Below are positions 32,644 through 41,558 of a DNA stretch of 64,000 nucleotides, piece by piece (position 1 is the stretch's first letter; each line of letters begins with the position of its first letter). A program made the translations under genes and the position numbers. The stretch lies in assembly GCF_001426545.1 (NCBI RefSeq), contig NZ_LMEZ01000009.1, forward strand, positions 248,001-312,000, written 5' to 3'. A model generated the notes under the pieces. The model had not been told where the DNA came from. It was given only the letters and a program-made list of their open reading frames with translations, and did not search any database. Source of the DNA: Mycobacterium sp. Root135 (GTDB lineage Bacteria > Actinomycetota > Actinomycetes > Mycobacteriales > Mycobacteriaceae).

Positions 32644-33867
32644 TCACGGGCACTGGTTGACCACCGGCTTGCCTGCGAATCTGTCCGCCAGCCAAGTGAA
32701 TTGACCGGCGATGTCGACGTCACCGTGGCCCTTGCCCGGCTGGAGGTCCCACTGCAGCACGCCCCCGAGTGCGCATTGCTTGGCAATGGCGTCGGTGGTC
32801 CAGGTGGCGTCGACGAAGGTGTCGTCGGCGCCGTAGACCACCGACATCGGCGCCGACAACGGGCCATGCGGCAGCGCCCATCCGGCGAGCACGGCGCGAA
32901 GACCGTCCGCGGCGGCGTTGGTGCGTGGCGCGAATTCGGCTGGGGTCAGGCGTTTCTTCTGCGCGGCGCGGTAGGTGCTGGTCTCCGGGTTGCACGACAG
33001 CAGCGGCACCCAGTAGCTCGCCGCCGCTCCCGAGCGGAAGTCGCCGCGCTCGACGTCGGGGTGCAGCCGGGCCACCGACTCGACGATGGTCAGGAACAAC
33101 GGCATCTGGTCGGCGCTCAACTGATCGGCCTGGGCCTTGGCCACTATGCCGCTGACGTCCGACGCCGGTGAGTTGGCAACGGCGCCAACCAGATCGAGCT
33201 CGGGTGCATAGGACGCGGCCAGTTCGTCGGCGGCCCACGCCGCGCCGCCACCCTGGGAGCCGCCGAACGCCAGCCACCGGTCGGAGATGCCGGTGAAGGC
33301 GTGGCGCAGTGCGCGGACGGAGTCGATCACGTTGAGACCGGCGGTCTTCGAGTCCATGTACGGATGCCCACCGTCCTCGCCGAGGCCCTGGTAGTCCGTC
33401 ATGGCGACGGCGTAGCCGCTCTTCAGATAGTTGAGCACAGGATCGGACAGGCCCCACAGGTCCTTGGTGAGTGACGGCGCGCATTCCTCGTCGAGTCCCG
33501 TCGTGCCGTGGGCCAGCGCGACGACCGGCCAGCCGCCCGGTGGGGGTTCACCGTCGGGGACGAAGACCGACCCGGAGACCGTCGTCTGGGCACCGGTGTC
33601 GCCGTTGGTCGACCGGTAGACCACCCGTGCCGCCTTGAGGTCGGGACGGCTAGTGGCCTCGAGGAACTTGGGCATCGTCGTCGCGCTGAGCAAGCTGCCG
33701 GGATCCGAGCCGCCCACCTGGGCACCCTCGATCGCGACGGGCTCCTCGGCCCGGGTGTCGCCCGCGAGTGAACCCCACGCCGGCAACACGGCGACGATCA
33801 GACCGACGACGGCGGCGACGATTACGGCGATCCACAGCGCACGGCGCCGCCTCGGGTCGATGGGCAC
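32644..33867 (-). CDS. Secreted/anchored LIP-type lipase
   Basis: 407 aa, GTG start 4 bp after the PBP stop. An N-terminal membrane anchor/signal (9-30, RALWIAVIVAAVVGLIVAVL) is followed by an alpha/beta-hydrolase: VVALAHGTTGLDEECAPS, nucleophile S204 in GGSQGGGAA, acid in YGADDTFVDA, His in GKGHGDVD. Cysteines C129, about C293 and the C-terminal C suggest an extracytoplasmic protein. Matches the secretory lipase (LIP) family of actinobacteria and fungi. Likely in one operon with the PBP gene. Confidence 0.85.
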   Translation of the reverse strand: MPIDPRRRRALWIAVIVAAVVGLIVAVLPAWGSLAGDTRAEEPVAIEGAQVGGSDPGSLLSATTMPKFLEATSRPDLKAARVVYRSTNGDTGAQTTVSGSVFVPDGEPPPGGWPVVALAHGTTGLDEECAPSLTKDLWGLSDPVLNYLKSGYAVAMTDYQGLGEDGGHPYMDSKTAGLNVIDSVRALRHAFTGISDRWLAFGGSQGGGAAWAADELAASYAPELDLVGAVANSPASDVSGIVAKAQADQLSADQMPLFLTIVESVARLHPDVERGDFRSGAAASYWVPLLSCNPETSTYRAAQKKRLTPAEFAPRTNAAADGLRAVLAGWALPHGPLSAPMSVVYGADDTFVDATWTTDAIAKQCALGGVLQWDLQPGKGHGDVDIAGQFTWLADRFAGKPVVNQCP

Positions 33868-33871
33868 GACG

Positions 33872-35665
33872 TCAGCCGGTCACGGCGGGACGAAGGAAGT
33901 CCCCGGACACCGCCACGGCGGGGGTGGACGTGTCGCCGCCGACCACCAGCGTTGCGAACGCGATGTCGCCGGCGATGCCCGCGAACCAGCCGTGCGAATG
34001 GGTGTTGTCGCCGAATTCGGCGGTCCCGGTCTTGCCGCCGAGCCCGGGAACGTCCTGCAGCGTCGTCGCCGTGCCGTCCGCCACGGTCTGGCGCATCATC
34101 TCGCGCAGGTCGTCGACGACGGGACCGGGGATGGGTTGCGACGGTGTGTCGGCAGTCGTGGTCTCGCCGACGACGAGCGTGGGCGTGATGGTCGAGCCGT
34201 GCCCGAGGCTGGCCTCGGCGACCGCCAAGCCGAACGGGCTCACCGTGACGGTGCCCTGGCCGATCCCGTTCTCGACCTTCTGTGCGGGGGTGTCGGCGTT
34301 GGGCACGTTTCCGGTGATGGTGGTGAGGCCGGGGACGACGAAGTCCACGCCAATGCCGAAGAGCCGCGCCATCTTCGGGAGCGCGTCGGCGGGCAGCTGG
34401 TCGGCAAGCGCCGCCATCGTGGTGTTACAGGACTTCGCGAACGCCGTCGACAGCGGGACGGTGCCCAGGTCGAATTCGTCTTCGTTCGGGATGGTGCGGT
34501 TCTCGACGGTCACCGTGCCGGGGCAGGCCTCCGGGGTGCCGGGCTCCGCGAGGCCCGCCTGCAGGGCCGCCGCCGTGGTGATGGTCTTGAACGTCGACCC
34601 GGGCGGGTAGGCGCCCGAGAACGCGATCGGCCCCTGCGCGCTGGCTGCGGCGTTTTGCGCCGCGGCCAAGATGCCGCCGGTCGACGGCGAGATGGCCACC
34701 AGAACGGTGGGCCGCGCCTCCTTGGCCACCGCCTGCTGGGCCAGCAACTGCAATCTGATGTCGAGTGTCGTGCGCAGCGGCGGGGTGTCGCGGGGCGGCG
34801 TCGAGGCCAGTTGTTCGGTCGGCTGGCCCTTGTTCGGCCCCTCGGTGGAGACCAGCGTCACCGACCATCCCGCCGAGTCGTCAATTGCCTTCTGCCACAG
34901 CTCGTGCAGACCGTCGACCGCCGGTGAGTAGACGTCGCGGTTGGCGGTGAGAAGCGCGCCCTGCTCGACGACGGACACGCCGGGAATCTGGGTGAGTTGG
35001 TCGTTCACGGTCGCGAGGTCGTCCTGGCGCAGCTTGACCACAGTCACGACGTCGTCGGTCGTCGCGGAGAACTGGGCGGCGACGGATTCCGCGGTGATGG
35101 TGTCGTCGAAGGGGTGCAAGACGTTCGCCAGCGGGGCGGCGGAGTCGAGATGTTGGCGCGTCAGGTTGACCACGCCGATCGTCTGCCACGTCAGCAACGG
35201 TTGTCCGTCCCGATCGGTGACCGGGGTGAGGATGTTCTTGTCGTCGCTGTACTGGAACGTCATCCCCGGTTTGAGCTTGGGGTTGAGCACCGTCGTGTCC
35301 CAGTGCACCCGCCAGTCGTCACCGGCCTGGGTGGCGGTCGCCGTGGCGGCATAGTCGAAGGCCTTGTCCTTTCCGAACGACCACGAGTAGTTCAACGTCG
35401 CCGTCTTGTCGTCGTCGCCGGGCTGGCTCGTGTCGATCTTCAGCGTGGCGTCCTTGGCCATGCCGTTGAACATCGAGGTGATCGCGGCGGTCGCGGCGGT
35501 CTGGTCGTCGGTGACCGCACCGGCGGCAGCGGCGTCCTTGCGACCCAGTGCCTCGGCAAACGCGCGAAAGGCGTCTTGCGGGCTGGGGTCGGAGAACAGC
35601 GAACATCCGGTCGAGCCGAACAGGAGGGCGCAGAGCAGAATCCACGGTACGAAACGTCTCGTCAT
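33872..35665 (-). CDS. Penicillin-binding transpeptidase lipoprotein (Rv2864c-like)
   Basis: 597 aa. Lipobox LFGSTGC (Cys21). NTF2-like MecA_N domain (about 27-140), PBP dimer domain (about 145-290), transpeptidase domain (from about 320) with S357-T-F-K360, S412-C-N414 and K545-T-G. It cross-links peptidoglycan as a class B-like PBP. Domain plan matches the mycobacterial PBP-lipo (Rv2864c in M. tuberculosis), although the neighbours differ. Confidence 0.88.
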   Translation of the reverse strand: MTRRFVPWILLCALLFGSTGCSLFSDPSPQDAFRAFAEALGRKDAAAAGAVTDDQTAATAAITSMFNGMAKDATLKIDTSQPGDDDKTATLNYSWSFGKDKAFDYAATATATQAGDDWRVHWDTTVLNPKLKPGMTFQYSDDKNILTPVTDRDGQPLLTWQTIGVVNLTRQHLDSAAPLANVLHPFDDTITAESVAAQFSATTDDVVTVVKLRQDDLATVNDQLTQIPGVSVVEQGALLTANRDVYSPAVDGLHELWQKAIDDSAGWSVTLVSTEGPNKGQPTEQLASTPPRDTPPLRTTLDIRLQLLAQQAVAKEARPTVLVAISPSTGGILAAAQNAAASAQGPIAFSGAYPPGSTFKTITTAAALQAGLAEPGTPEACPGTVTVENRTIPNEDEFDLGTVPLSTAFAKSCNTTMAALADQLPADALPKMARLFGIGVDFVVPGLTTITGNVPNADTPAQKVENGIGQGTVTVSPFGLAVAEASLGHGSTITPTLVVGETTTADTPSQPIPGPVVDDLREMMRQTVADGTATTLQDVPGLGGKTGTAEFGDNTHSHGWFAGIAGDIAFATLVVGGDTSTPAVAVSGDFLRPAVTG

Positions 35666-35717
35666 GACGTCCCGAGCCTAGCCGCGGGACCTGCCGAGGG
35701 CGCGCAACCGCGCCCGG

Positions 35718-36575
35718 CTACAGCGCCTCGGCGACCCTGGCCAGCACCTCGAGGTGGTCGTCGACGTGCGCCAGGCCCGAGCCCATCGTGTCGACCGACA
35801 GGTGCGACGCGCCCGCGTGCGACCAGGCCGTGATCTTCCCGGCGACGGCGTCGAGGTCGCCGGTCCATCTGACGCGCGCCTCCATGCCGATGGACGCGGG
35901 ATCGCGGCCCGCGGCCGTGGCACCCCGTTCGATCTCGGCGAGCGCCTCGTCGAGCTGTGGACCCGGTGACATCATCGGGAACCAGCCGTCGGCGAGCCGG
36001 CCTGCCCTGCGGTATCCGGCGGCCGACGCGGCGCCGATCCAGATCGGGATGGGCCGTTGTACCGGCATCGGGGCGAGGCCGGCACCGGTGACCGTGTCGA
36101 ACGTCCCGCTGAAGGTGACCGACTGCTCGGTCCAGAGGCGACGGAGCAGCTCGATCTGCTCGGCGGATCTCTTGCCCCTGGTGCCGAAGTCCTGGCCGAG
36201 TGCTTCGTATTCGACGGCGTTCCAACCTATTCCGACACCGAGTCGCAGACGTCCGCCGCTGAGCAGGTCGACCTCGGCGGCTTGTTTGGCCACCAGCGCG
36301 GTCTGGCGCTGCGGCAGGATGACGACGCCGGTGACCAGCTCCAGGGACGTGGTGATCGCGGCGAGGAAGCCGAACATCACCAGCGGCTCGTGGAACGTGG
36401 TGCGGATGTCGTACGGCTCGTTCCAACCGGCGTGGACCTCGGGGTCGGCGCCCACCACGTGGTCATAGGCCAGCAGGTGGGTGAACCCGAGTTCTTCGAC
36501 GCGCTGGCCGTACGCGCGGACCGCTCCGGGATCCCCGCCGAGCTCGGTCTGGGGAAACACCACTCCAACGCGCAC
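35718..36575 (-). CDS. LLM-class F420-dependent oxidoreductase
   Basis: 285 aa. The start is the second of two GTG codons: GTG 36575 has AAGGAG 5 nt upstream, whereas GTG 36581 overlaps that RBS. Luciferase-like barrel: VRVGVVFPQTELGGDPGAVR, AAITTSLELVTGVVILPQRQ, LLSGGRLRLGVGIGWNAVEY, PIPIWIGAASAAGYRRAGRL. These are the mycobacterial Rv-type F420-binding LLM family. Substrate unknown. Confidence 0.88.
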   Translation of the reverse strand: MRVGVVFPQTELGGDPGAVRAYGQRVEELGFTHLLAYDHVVGADPEVHAGWNEPYDIRTTFHEPLVMFGFLAAITTSLELVTGVVILPQRQTALVAKQAAEVDLLSGGRLRLGVGIGWNAVEYEALGQDFGTRGKRSAEQIELLRRLWTEQSVTFSGTFDTVTGAGLAPMPVQRPIPIWIGAASAAGYRRAGRLADGWFPMMSPGPQLDEALAEIERGATAAGRDPASIGMEARVRWTGDLDAVAGKITAWSHAGASHLSVDTMGSGLAHVDDHLEVLARVAEAL

Positions 36576-36608
36576 GTGCACTCCTTCGTTTGGGACCCAC
36601 TTCGAACG

Positions 36609-36929
36609 CTAGCGGGACGAGCAGTCCAGCGACACCGTGACGGTCCTGGCGACCACGATGGGGACGACGCGGTCCCGGCCGCCGAACCGGTCGACGCGGA
36701 CGAACTCGGTGCGCTCCTGTGGGTTGCGGACGTCGGTGACGTCGCACTGGGACAGGGGCGCGCTGCCAATGCGGTCGACCCGCACGTCGAAGCCCTGGGC
36801 CTTGAGTTGACCGATGGTGACGATCGCCGAGTCGGCGGCGTTGGCCGAGATGGGCGGCAGCGCAAGGGTTCCGATGGCTGCGGCGGCTGCAATGCTGGCG
36901 GCGGCGGTGATGATCGATGCGGTACGCAT
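36609..36929 (-). CDS. Small exported protein, family copy 1
   Basis: 106 aa. Signal peptide 1-31 (IITAAASIAAAAAIGTLALP, ANA-AD). The mature part is ATV-rich with LKAQGFDVRVDRIGSAPLSQ, CDVTDVRNP and a terminal VTVSLDCSSR; two conserved cysteines could form one disulfide. RBS AAAGGAG. Two paralogues, at 49426-49734 and 49775-50104, share the same motifs. Function unknown; restricted to mycobacteria as far as I recognise it. Confidence 0.8.
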   Translation of the reverse strand: MRTASIITAAASIAAAAAIGTLALPPISANAADSAIVTIGQLKAQGFDVRVDRIGSAPLSQCDVTDVRNPQERTEFVRVDRFGGRDRVVPIVVARTVTVSLDCSSR

Positions 36930-37346
36930 GACCGCTCCTTTCGTTCGTGTCACATCGGAGACTTTCCGATGTGGGGTGCTTCGTGACTCGAATGAATGGT
37001 GCTTGGCGGCGGTACCTCGGTGCTTGGAGGTTGTGTGGAGATCGCCTGGAGATCGCGGGTCGGTTTCCGGCCGCCGTGTCGCACTGCCGGTGAGGCCGTT
37101 GGCCAGGGTGCGGCGTGGCTCACACGCGATGGGCGTGGATGTCGTTGCGCACGAACCGGATTGGCGTCTTCTGGGAGGCCGCAAGCCGGGCCGGGCAGTG
37201 TCGCACCGACTTCGCGTGGACCCCGTACGCGAAACGCATCGCGTGCAAACCGTGGCCGCGTCGTGTTCTAAATGTTACAGAAGTAGAGCAGTGTTCCAGA
37301 AGTTACAGCAGTGATTCGCTTTCGTGATCAACCCTAGGGAGTACCC
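36930..37346. other. 417-bp intergenic region with tandem repeat
   Basis: No gene seen. Near the right end two related 20-bp-period units occur: CAGAAGTAGAGCAGTG (37278-37293) and CAGAAGTTACAGCAGTG (37297-37313), in a locally AT-richer stretch just upstream of the DUF732 gene. They could be an operator for it. The left part must hold the promoter of the exported protein at 36929. Confidence 0.45.
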
Positions 37347-37766
37347 ATGACGGTCATCACCGGCTTGATCGACGTATCGGCGAAGGCGTCGATGGCGATG
37401 GCCCTCTCCGTGGGCATCGTGGTCGCCGCCAGTGCTCCTCCCGCGCGCGCCGACACCGTGAGCGACAGCTTCCTGTCCGCGCTCACCAACTCCGGTGTCT
37501 CGGTCGCCGACCCGAACATGGCGGTGGGCATGGCGCAGTCGATCTGTCCCATGCTGGTCAAGCCGGGCGGAAACTTCGCCTCCATCGCCTCCCAGATGGG
37601 CGGCACCAACGGCGTGTCACCGGGGATGGCCAACCTGTTCACCAGCATCGCGATCTCCATGTACTGCCCGTCGATGATGGCATCGCTGGCAGGAGGCAAC
37701 TGGCTCGGCCAGGGCGCTCAGATGGGCTTGCCCGGCCTGTCCGGACTCGGCATCCCCGGGCTCTGA
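37347..37766 (+). CDS. Secreted DUF732-type protein
   Basis: 139 aa. Signal peptide about 10-35 (MAMALSVGIVVAASAPPARA). Mature domain DSFLSALTNSGVSVADPNMA, AQSICPMLVK and AISMYCPSMM carries the two DUF732 cysteines, ending in a Gly/Leu/Pro tail. RBS AGGGAG. The family is abundant in mycobacteria; role unknown. Confidence 0.8.
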   Translation: MTVITGLIDVSAKASMAMALSVGIVVAASAPPARADTVSDSFLSALTNSGVSVADPNMAVGMAQSICPMLVKPGGNFASIASQMGGTNGVSPGMANLFTSIAISMYCPSMMASLAGGNWLGQGAQMGLPGLSGLGIPGL

Positions 37767-37776
37767 GGGCCGTCCG

Positions 37777-38550
37777 TCATCCGAAGTGCGTGATCGGGCG
37801 CTCCTGAGGCACGCCGTCGACCACGACGTCGACCTTCTCGTCGTAGAACGCGACGAGGCCCGCGATCGCCGACACCGCGGGCAGTGGGTAGTGGTAGCTC
37901 CAGGCCAAGTCGGGGTGGACGTCCCCGCCCACGTTCACCGACCAGTACTCGGAGGTGGTGCCCTTGTAGGGGCACAACGTCTCGGTGTCACTGGGGGTCA
38001 GGCTGGCGAACGACACGTCGGTGCGATCGATGTAATACCGCGTCGGCAAACCGGTTTCGAACAGAAGCACCGGGCTGTGCGTGTCCGCGAGCAGGGTGCC
38101 CTCCAGTTCGACCCTGACGTGGCGGTGCGAGCGCAGGGCGTCGACCCGGGAGTACGGGTTGCGGGGGTGACCGAAGATCTTCTCGTCCTCTTCGAACCAC
38201 TCGACGCTGTCCCATTCGAACCGGACTAATCCCGCCACCGGTCCGTCGCCGTCGGCGTCGAAGATCCGCACCGCGGGCTTCACATCCGATCCACCCGTGA
38301 TCGAGTAGAGCTTCGACGGACCGAATTGCACTCGCTGAGAGTGGTTTTCGTCTGTCAGCAGGTCGAGGTCGACGTCTGCCAACGGGATGTAGTACTGCGG
38401 GTAGTACGGCACCTCCCACACGTAGCGCGCCGCGGTCGTGTCGAACAGCACGTGGCCCCCGACGACGCCGCGCACGCGGCGCGGAGCCGGCTCGGTTCGA
38501 CCGCGCACCGCCGCCATCTGTGGGTAATCCGGAGCAGGTCCCGACGTCAT
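37777..38550 (-). CDS. DUF427 domain protein (two copies)
   Basis: 257 aa with two DUF427 units: about 25-110 (VRGVVGGHVLFDTTAARYVW, YYIPLADVDLDLL) and about 145-235 (VRVELEGTLLADTHSPVLLF, ETGLPTRYYIDRTDV, CPYKGTTSEYWSVNVGG). DUF427 proteins are cytosolic, of unknown enzymatic role. It converges on the DUF732 gene, 10 bp apart. Confidence 0.88.
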   Translation of the reverse strand: MTSGPAPDYPQMAAVRGRTEPAPRRVRGVVGGHVLFDTTAARYVWEVPYYPQYYIPLADVDLDLLTDENHSQRVQFGPSKLYSITGGSDVKPAVRIFDADGDGPVAGLVRFEWDSVEWFEEDEKIFGHPRNPYSRVDALRSHRHVRVELEGTLLADTHSPVLLFETGLPTRYYIDRTDVSFASLTPSDTETLCPYKGTTSEYWSVNVGGDVHPDLAWSYHYPLPAVSAIAGLVAFYDEKVDVVVDGVPQERPITHFG

Positions 38551-38608
38551 ATACCCACCATAGGATCGCTGTAGCCCCTCCGCCCCCAGACCCGCATGGA
38601 GATCTCAC

Positions 38609-39388
38609 ATGGACCTGAAGAACGACACCGCGTTGATCACCGGCTCCAGTGGCGGCATCGGCGAGGAGTTCGCGGTGCAACTGGCCAGGCGCGGGGTCAA
38701 CCTCGTCCTGGTCGCCCGGCGGGCCGACAAGTTGGCCGCCCTTCGCGACCGGCTGCGCGAGACCCATCCCGGCCTGCAGGTCGACGTGGTCGCCGCCGAC
38801 CTGGCCGCACCCGGCTCCGCCGCCGAGCTCGTCTCGAAGGTGGCCGACCTCGGACGCCGGGTCGACGTCCTGGTCAACAACGCCGGTGTCGGTCTGCACG
38901 GTGACTTCGTCGACCAAGACGTCGCCACCAACGCCGCTCAGATCCACCTGAACTGCGTGACGCTGACCGAGCTGACCGGGATCTACCTGCCTGCGATGAC
39001 CAAGGCCCGCCACGGCGTGGTGCTCAACGTCGCGTCCACCGCGTCGTTCCAGCCGACCCCGGGGATGGCCGTCTACGGCGCCACCAAGGCGTACGTGCTC
39101 TCGTTCACCGAGGCGCTGTGGAAGGAGACCAAGGGCAGCGGCGTCCGTGTGTTGGCGCTGTGCCCTGGCGCCACCGACACCGAGTTCTTCGCCCGCACCG
39201 GCGAGGAGTTCCTCACCAGCGGCAGGCAGACGTCCAAGCAGGTCGTCGACGTGGCGATGGCCGCGCTCGACAAGTCGACGCCCACCGTGGTCTCCGGGCT
39301 GGCGAACACCCTTCTGGCCACCGGCTACCGGTTCACGCCGCGGCGGGTGATGCTCGAGGTGTCGCAGCGACTGCTGAAGGCGAACTAG
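38609..39388 (+). CDS. Short-chain dehydrogenase/reductase
   Basis: 259 aa. TGSSGGIG cofactor motif (about 11-18), NNAG (about 90-93), catalytic Ser in VASTASF and Y-x3-K in YGATKAYVLS. Resembles the mycobacterial SDRs annotated as DltE-like/oxidoreductases acting on lipophilic substrates. It overlaps the convergent NTF2-like gene by 4 bp. Confidence 0.88.
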   Translation: MDLKNDTALITGSSGGIGEEFAVQLARRGVNLVLVARRADKLAALRDRLRETHPGLQVDVVAADLAAPGSAAELVSKVADLGRRVDVLVNNAGVGLHGDFVDQDVATNAAQIHLNCVTLTELTGIYLPAMTKARHGVVLNVASTASFQPTPGMAVYGATKAYVLSFTEALWKETKGSGVRVLALCPGATDTEFFARTGEEFLTSGRQTSKQVVDVAMAALDKSTPTVVSGLANTLLATGYRFTPRRVMLEVSQRLLKAN

Positions 39389-39753
39389 CCGGCGGGCGCC
39401 GGGCTCACCTGATAGTGGGCGATCAGCCACCGGTCGTCGACGTTGGTGAGCAGCACGCCTAGGAGCGTCGGGACCGGTGCCCGGTCGGTGAAGGTGAAAT
39501 CGACCGCGACGTAACCGAATACGACGCCGGGTGCGGGCTGACGGGTCTCGAGGACTCGATAGTCCGGCGACAACCCCACCGGCTGCCCGGCGTAGTACTC
39601 GGTGATGCCCTGGCGGCCAACGGCATAGGGCCGCAGCCCCTGAAAGATCGCGTCGTCGGCGAACAGTGCCGCGACCTCGTCGGGCCGCCGCGCCTCGATG
39701 GCCGCCTTCCACCGGTCGAGCACCTCGACCACGACCGCCTCTGCCGTCGTCAT
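39385..39753 (-). CDS. NTF2-like/SnoaL-type protein
   Basis: 122 aa from ATG 39753. Cone-shaped NTF2 fold pattern: VLDRWKAAIEARRPDEVAAL, FADDAIFQGLRPYAVGRQGI, YYAGQPVG, VDFTFTDRAPVPTLLGVLLT, WLIAHYQVS. It resembles the SgcJ/EcaC subgroup. It begins right after the SDR stop at 39755 (1-bp gap), so the two are co-transcribed; possible steroid- or polyketide-like substrate handling. Confidence 0.75.
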   Translation of the reverse strand: MTTAEAVVVEVLDRWKAAIEARRPDEVAALFADDAIFQGLRPYAVGRQGITEYYAGQPVGLSPDYRVLETRQPAPGVVFGYVAVDFTFTDRAPVPTLLGVLLTNVDDRWLIAHYQVSPAPAG

Positions 39754-39754
39754 G

Positions 39755-40468
39755 TCAGTGCCCCGCGCTCTGGCCGCCGTCGACGTGCAGGATTTCACCC
39801 GTGACGAACGACGCCGTTTCCAGGTACATGATCGCGTCCACGACGTCGTCGACCTCGCCGAGTCGGCCGAGGGGGTGCATGGCCGCCATCGCGTCGTGGG
39901 TGGACGGGTCGTGCATCGGGGTGTCGATGATGCCCAATGCTACGGCGTTGCTTCGGATTCCGCGATCCGCGTACTCGACGGCCAGTGCCCTGGTGACCGC
40001 GTTGAGCCCGCCCTTGCTGAGCGACGCCAACGCCGCGGGCACCTTCGAGTTCGCCTGGTCGACCAGGCTGGTGGACACGGTGACGAGGTGGCCGCCGCCC
40101 TCCCGGGACGTCATGGCCCGCACCGCGGCGCGCGAGATTTCGAAGAAGCCGCGCACGTTGACGCCCATCACGGCGTCGTAGTCCTCGTCGGTGTACTCGG
40201 TGAAGGGCTTCGAGACGAAGATGCCCGCGTTGTTGACCAGGGTGTCGACCCGGCCGAATCGCGCGATCGCCGCGTCGACGACGGCCGCGCCCACGCCGGG
40301 CTGACCGATGTCGCCGGGTACCGCCAGCACCATGGGGTCGTCGCCGTCGGCGATCGTCCTGGAGTTGGCCACAACCGCGTAGCCGAGGCGTCGATATGCG
40401 GCCACCAAGCCCGCGCCGATGCCCTGCGATGCGCCGGTGACGATGGCTACCTTCTGAATTGCGTTCAC
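39755..40468 (-). CDS. SDR family protein lacking the catalytic tyrosine
   Basis: 237 aa. TGASQGIG (about 11-18), NNAG and C-terminal YLETASFVTGEILHVDGGQ are classical SDR. The active-site region reads VPAALASLSKGGLN: the lysine is kept but the position four before it is Ala, not Tyr. This subgroup either uses another residue or is a non-catalytic or redirected SDR. Divergent from the LysR gene at 40623, the probable regulator. Confidence 0.8.
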   Translation of the reverse strand: MNAIQKVAIVTGASQGIGAGLVAAYRRLGYAVVANSRTIADGDDPMVLAVPGDIGQPGVGAAVVDAAIARFGRVDTLVNNAGIFVSKPFTEYTDEDYDAVMGVNVRGFFEISRAAVRAMTSREGGGHLVTVSTSLVDQANSKVPAALASLSKGGLNAVTRALAVEYADRGIRSNAVALGIIDTPMHDPSTHDAMAAMHPLGRLGEVDDVVDAIMYLETASFVTGEILHVDGGQSAGH

Positions 40469-40488
40469 GAGTGCCCATCCTTCTTTTT

Positions 40489-40532
40489 GGAGTCTTCTGA
40501 TTCAACGGTTGTCGGAGTCTTCTGATTCAACG
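40489..40532. promoter_or_regulatory. Two 19-bp direct repeats in the SDR/LysR promoter
   Basis: GGAGTCTTCTGATTCAACG occurs at 40489-40507 and again at 40514-40532, exact, 25-bp period, about 20 bp upstream of the minus-strand SDR start. Candidate LysR operator or a recent duplication of promoter DNA. Confidence 0.55.
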
Positions 40533-40622
40533 CCCAGTGCGAGGTATGAAAGTTCTCGACGACGCGACCGATTTGCTCGCTGCTGATAGGCGGAGCCTCC
40601 CACTGGATTACGATCACCGATT

Positions 40623-41558
40623 GTGGAGCTCAGGCAGCTGCGCTACTTCGTCACGGTGGCCGAGGAACTCAACTTCGGCCGCGCAGCCGAGCGCCTCCAC
40701 ATCGCGGGTCCCTCCCTCTCGCAGCAGATCAAGGTGCTCGAACGCGACCTGAAGGTCCGCCTCTTCGAACGAGACCGCCGGTCGGTGACGCTGACGCCGG
40801 CCGGGGCGGCGCTGCTGCCCGGTGCCCGCGCGTTGATCGCCCAGGCCGACGAGTTACGCAGGCAGGCAGGCGGTCTCGTCCGCACCGAGCCGGTCCGCAT
40901 TGGTTACGTGAAGTGGTGTCCCCCCGACCTGTCCGAACGGGTCGCCGGGGTCGCGCGGCTGAGGCTCGACACCTGGGTGCTGCCGTCACACGCCCAGGCG
41001 GCCAGGGTCGCGGAGGGCAGCCTCGACGTGGCGATCTGTTGGGTGCAGAACTCGGACCTCGTCGAGCAGGGTCTGGAGGCGCGCCTCATCGGAGCCGACC
41101 GGCTGTACGCGGTGGCCTCCGGTACGGACAGCTCGCCGGTCGAGGCCAAGGACGTCGTCGTCCTGCTCGACGCAGACACCGCGACGTGGTCGTCGTCGAA
41201 TCGCTACGGCGAGCAGTTCGCCCGCGACACCGGCGCGACGGCGCTGCGGGTCGACGACGGCGGCATCACCGGGCCCGCGTTCTTCGAGCACGTGCGCAGG
41301 CTCGGCCGGCCGCTGCTCAACTCGCCGAAGGGGCAGGGTGAGGTGCTGCCCGCCGGACTGGTCGCGCGTCCCGTCGTGAGCCCTGCGCCGTATTGGACGT
41401 GGTCGCTGGTCTCGCGCCGCGGCGAGGTCGACCAGACGGTGCGCGCAGTCGTCGACGTGCTGACGACCCGGGTGAGTGTCCCCGGGCTTGGCGACGACGG
41501 GTCGTGGGTTCCGACGACCGATCCCCATGCGCCTCAGTCGAATTCGAGCTCCGGATAG
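40623..41558 (+). CDS. LysR family transcriptional regulator
   Basis: 311 aa, GTG start. N-terminal helix-turn-helix ELRQLRYFVTVAEELNFGRA, AERLHIAGPSLSQQIKVLER, followed by LysR substrate-binding domain (VRIGYVKWCPPDLSERVAGV ... DVAICWV). Probably controls the divergent SDR-NTF2 pair. Its 3' end overlaps the convergent MFS gene by 25 bp. Confidence 0.9.
   Translation: MELRQLRYFVTVAEELNFGRAAERLHIAGPSLSQQIKVLERDLKVRLFERDRRSVTLTPAGAALLPGARALIAQADELRRQAGGLVRTEPVRIGYVKWCPPDLSERVAGVARLRLDTWVLPSHAQAARVAEGSLDVAICWVQNSDLVEQGLEARLIGADRLYAVASGTDSSPVEAKDVVVLLDADTATWSSSNRYGEQFARDTGATALRVDDGGITGPAFFEHVRRLGRPLLNSPKGQGEVLPAGLVARPVVSPAPYWTWSLVSRRGEVDQTVRAVVDVLTTRVSVPGLGDDGSWVPTTDPHAPQSNSSSG

Noticed and set aside
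31486..33171. 561-aa plus-strand frame
   Set aside because: Antisense shadow of the glycosyltransferase and lipase genes, Arg/Val/His-rich with no fold; only its SDR-like tail (32566-32631) is real, as a relic.
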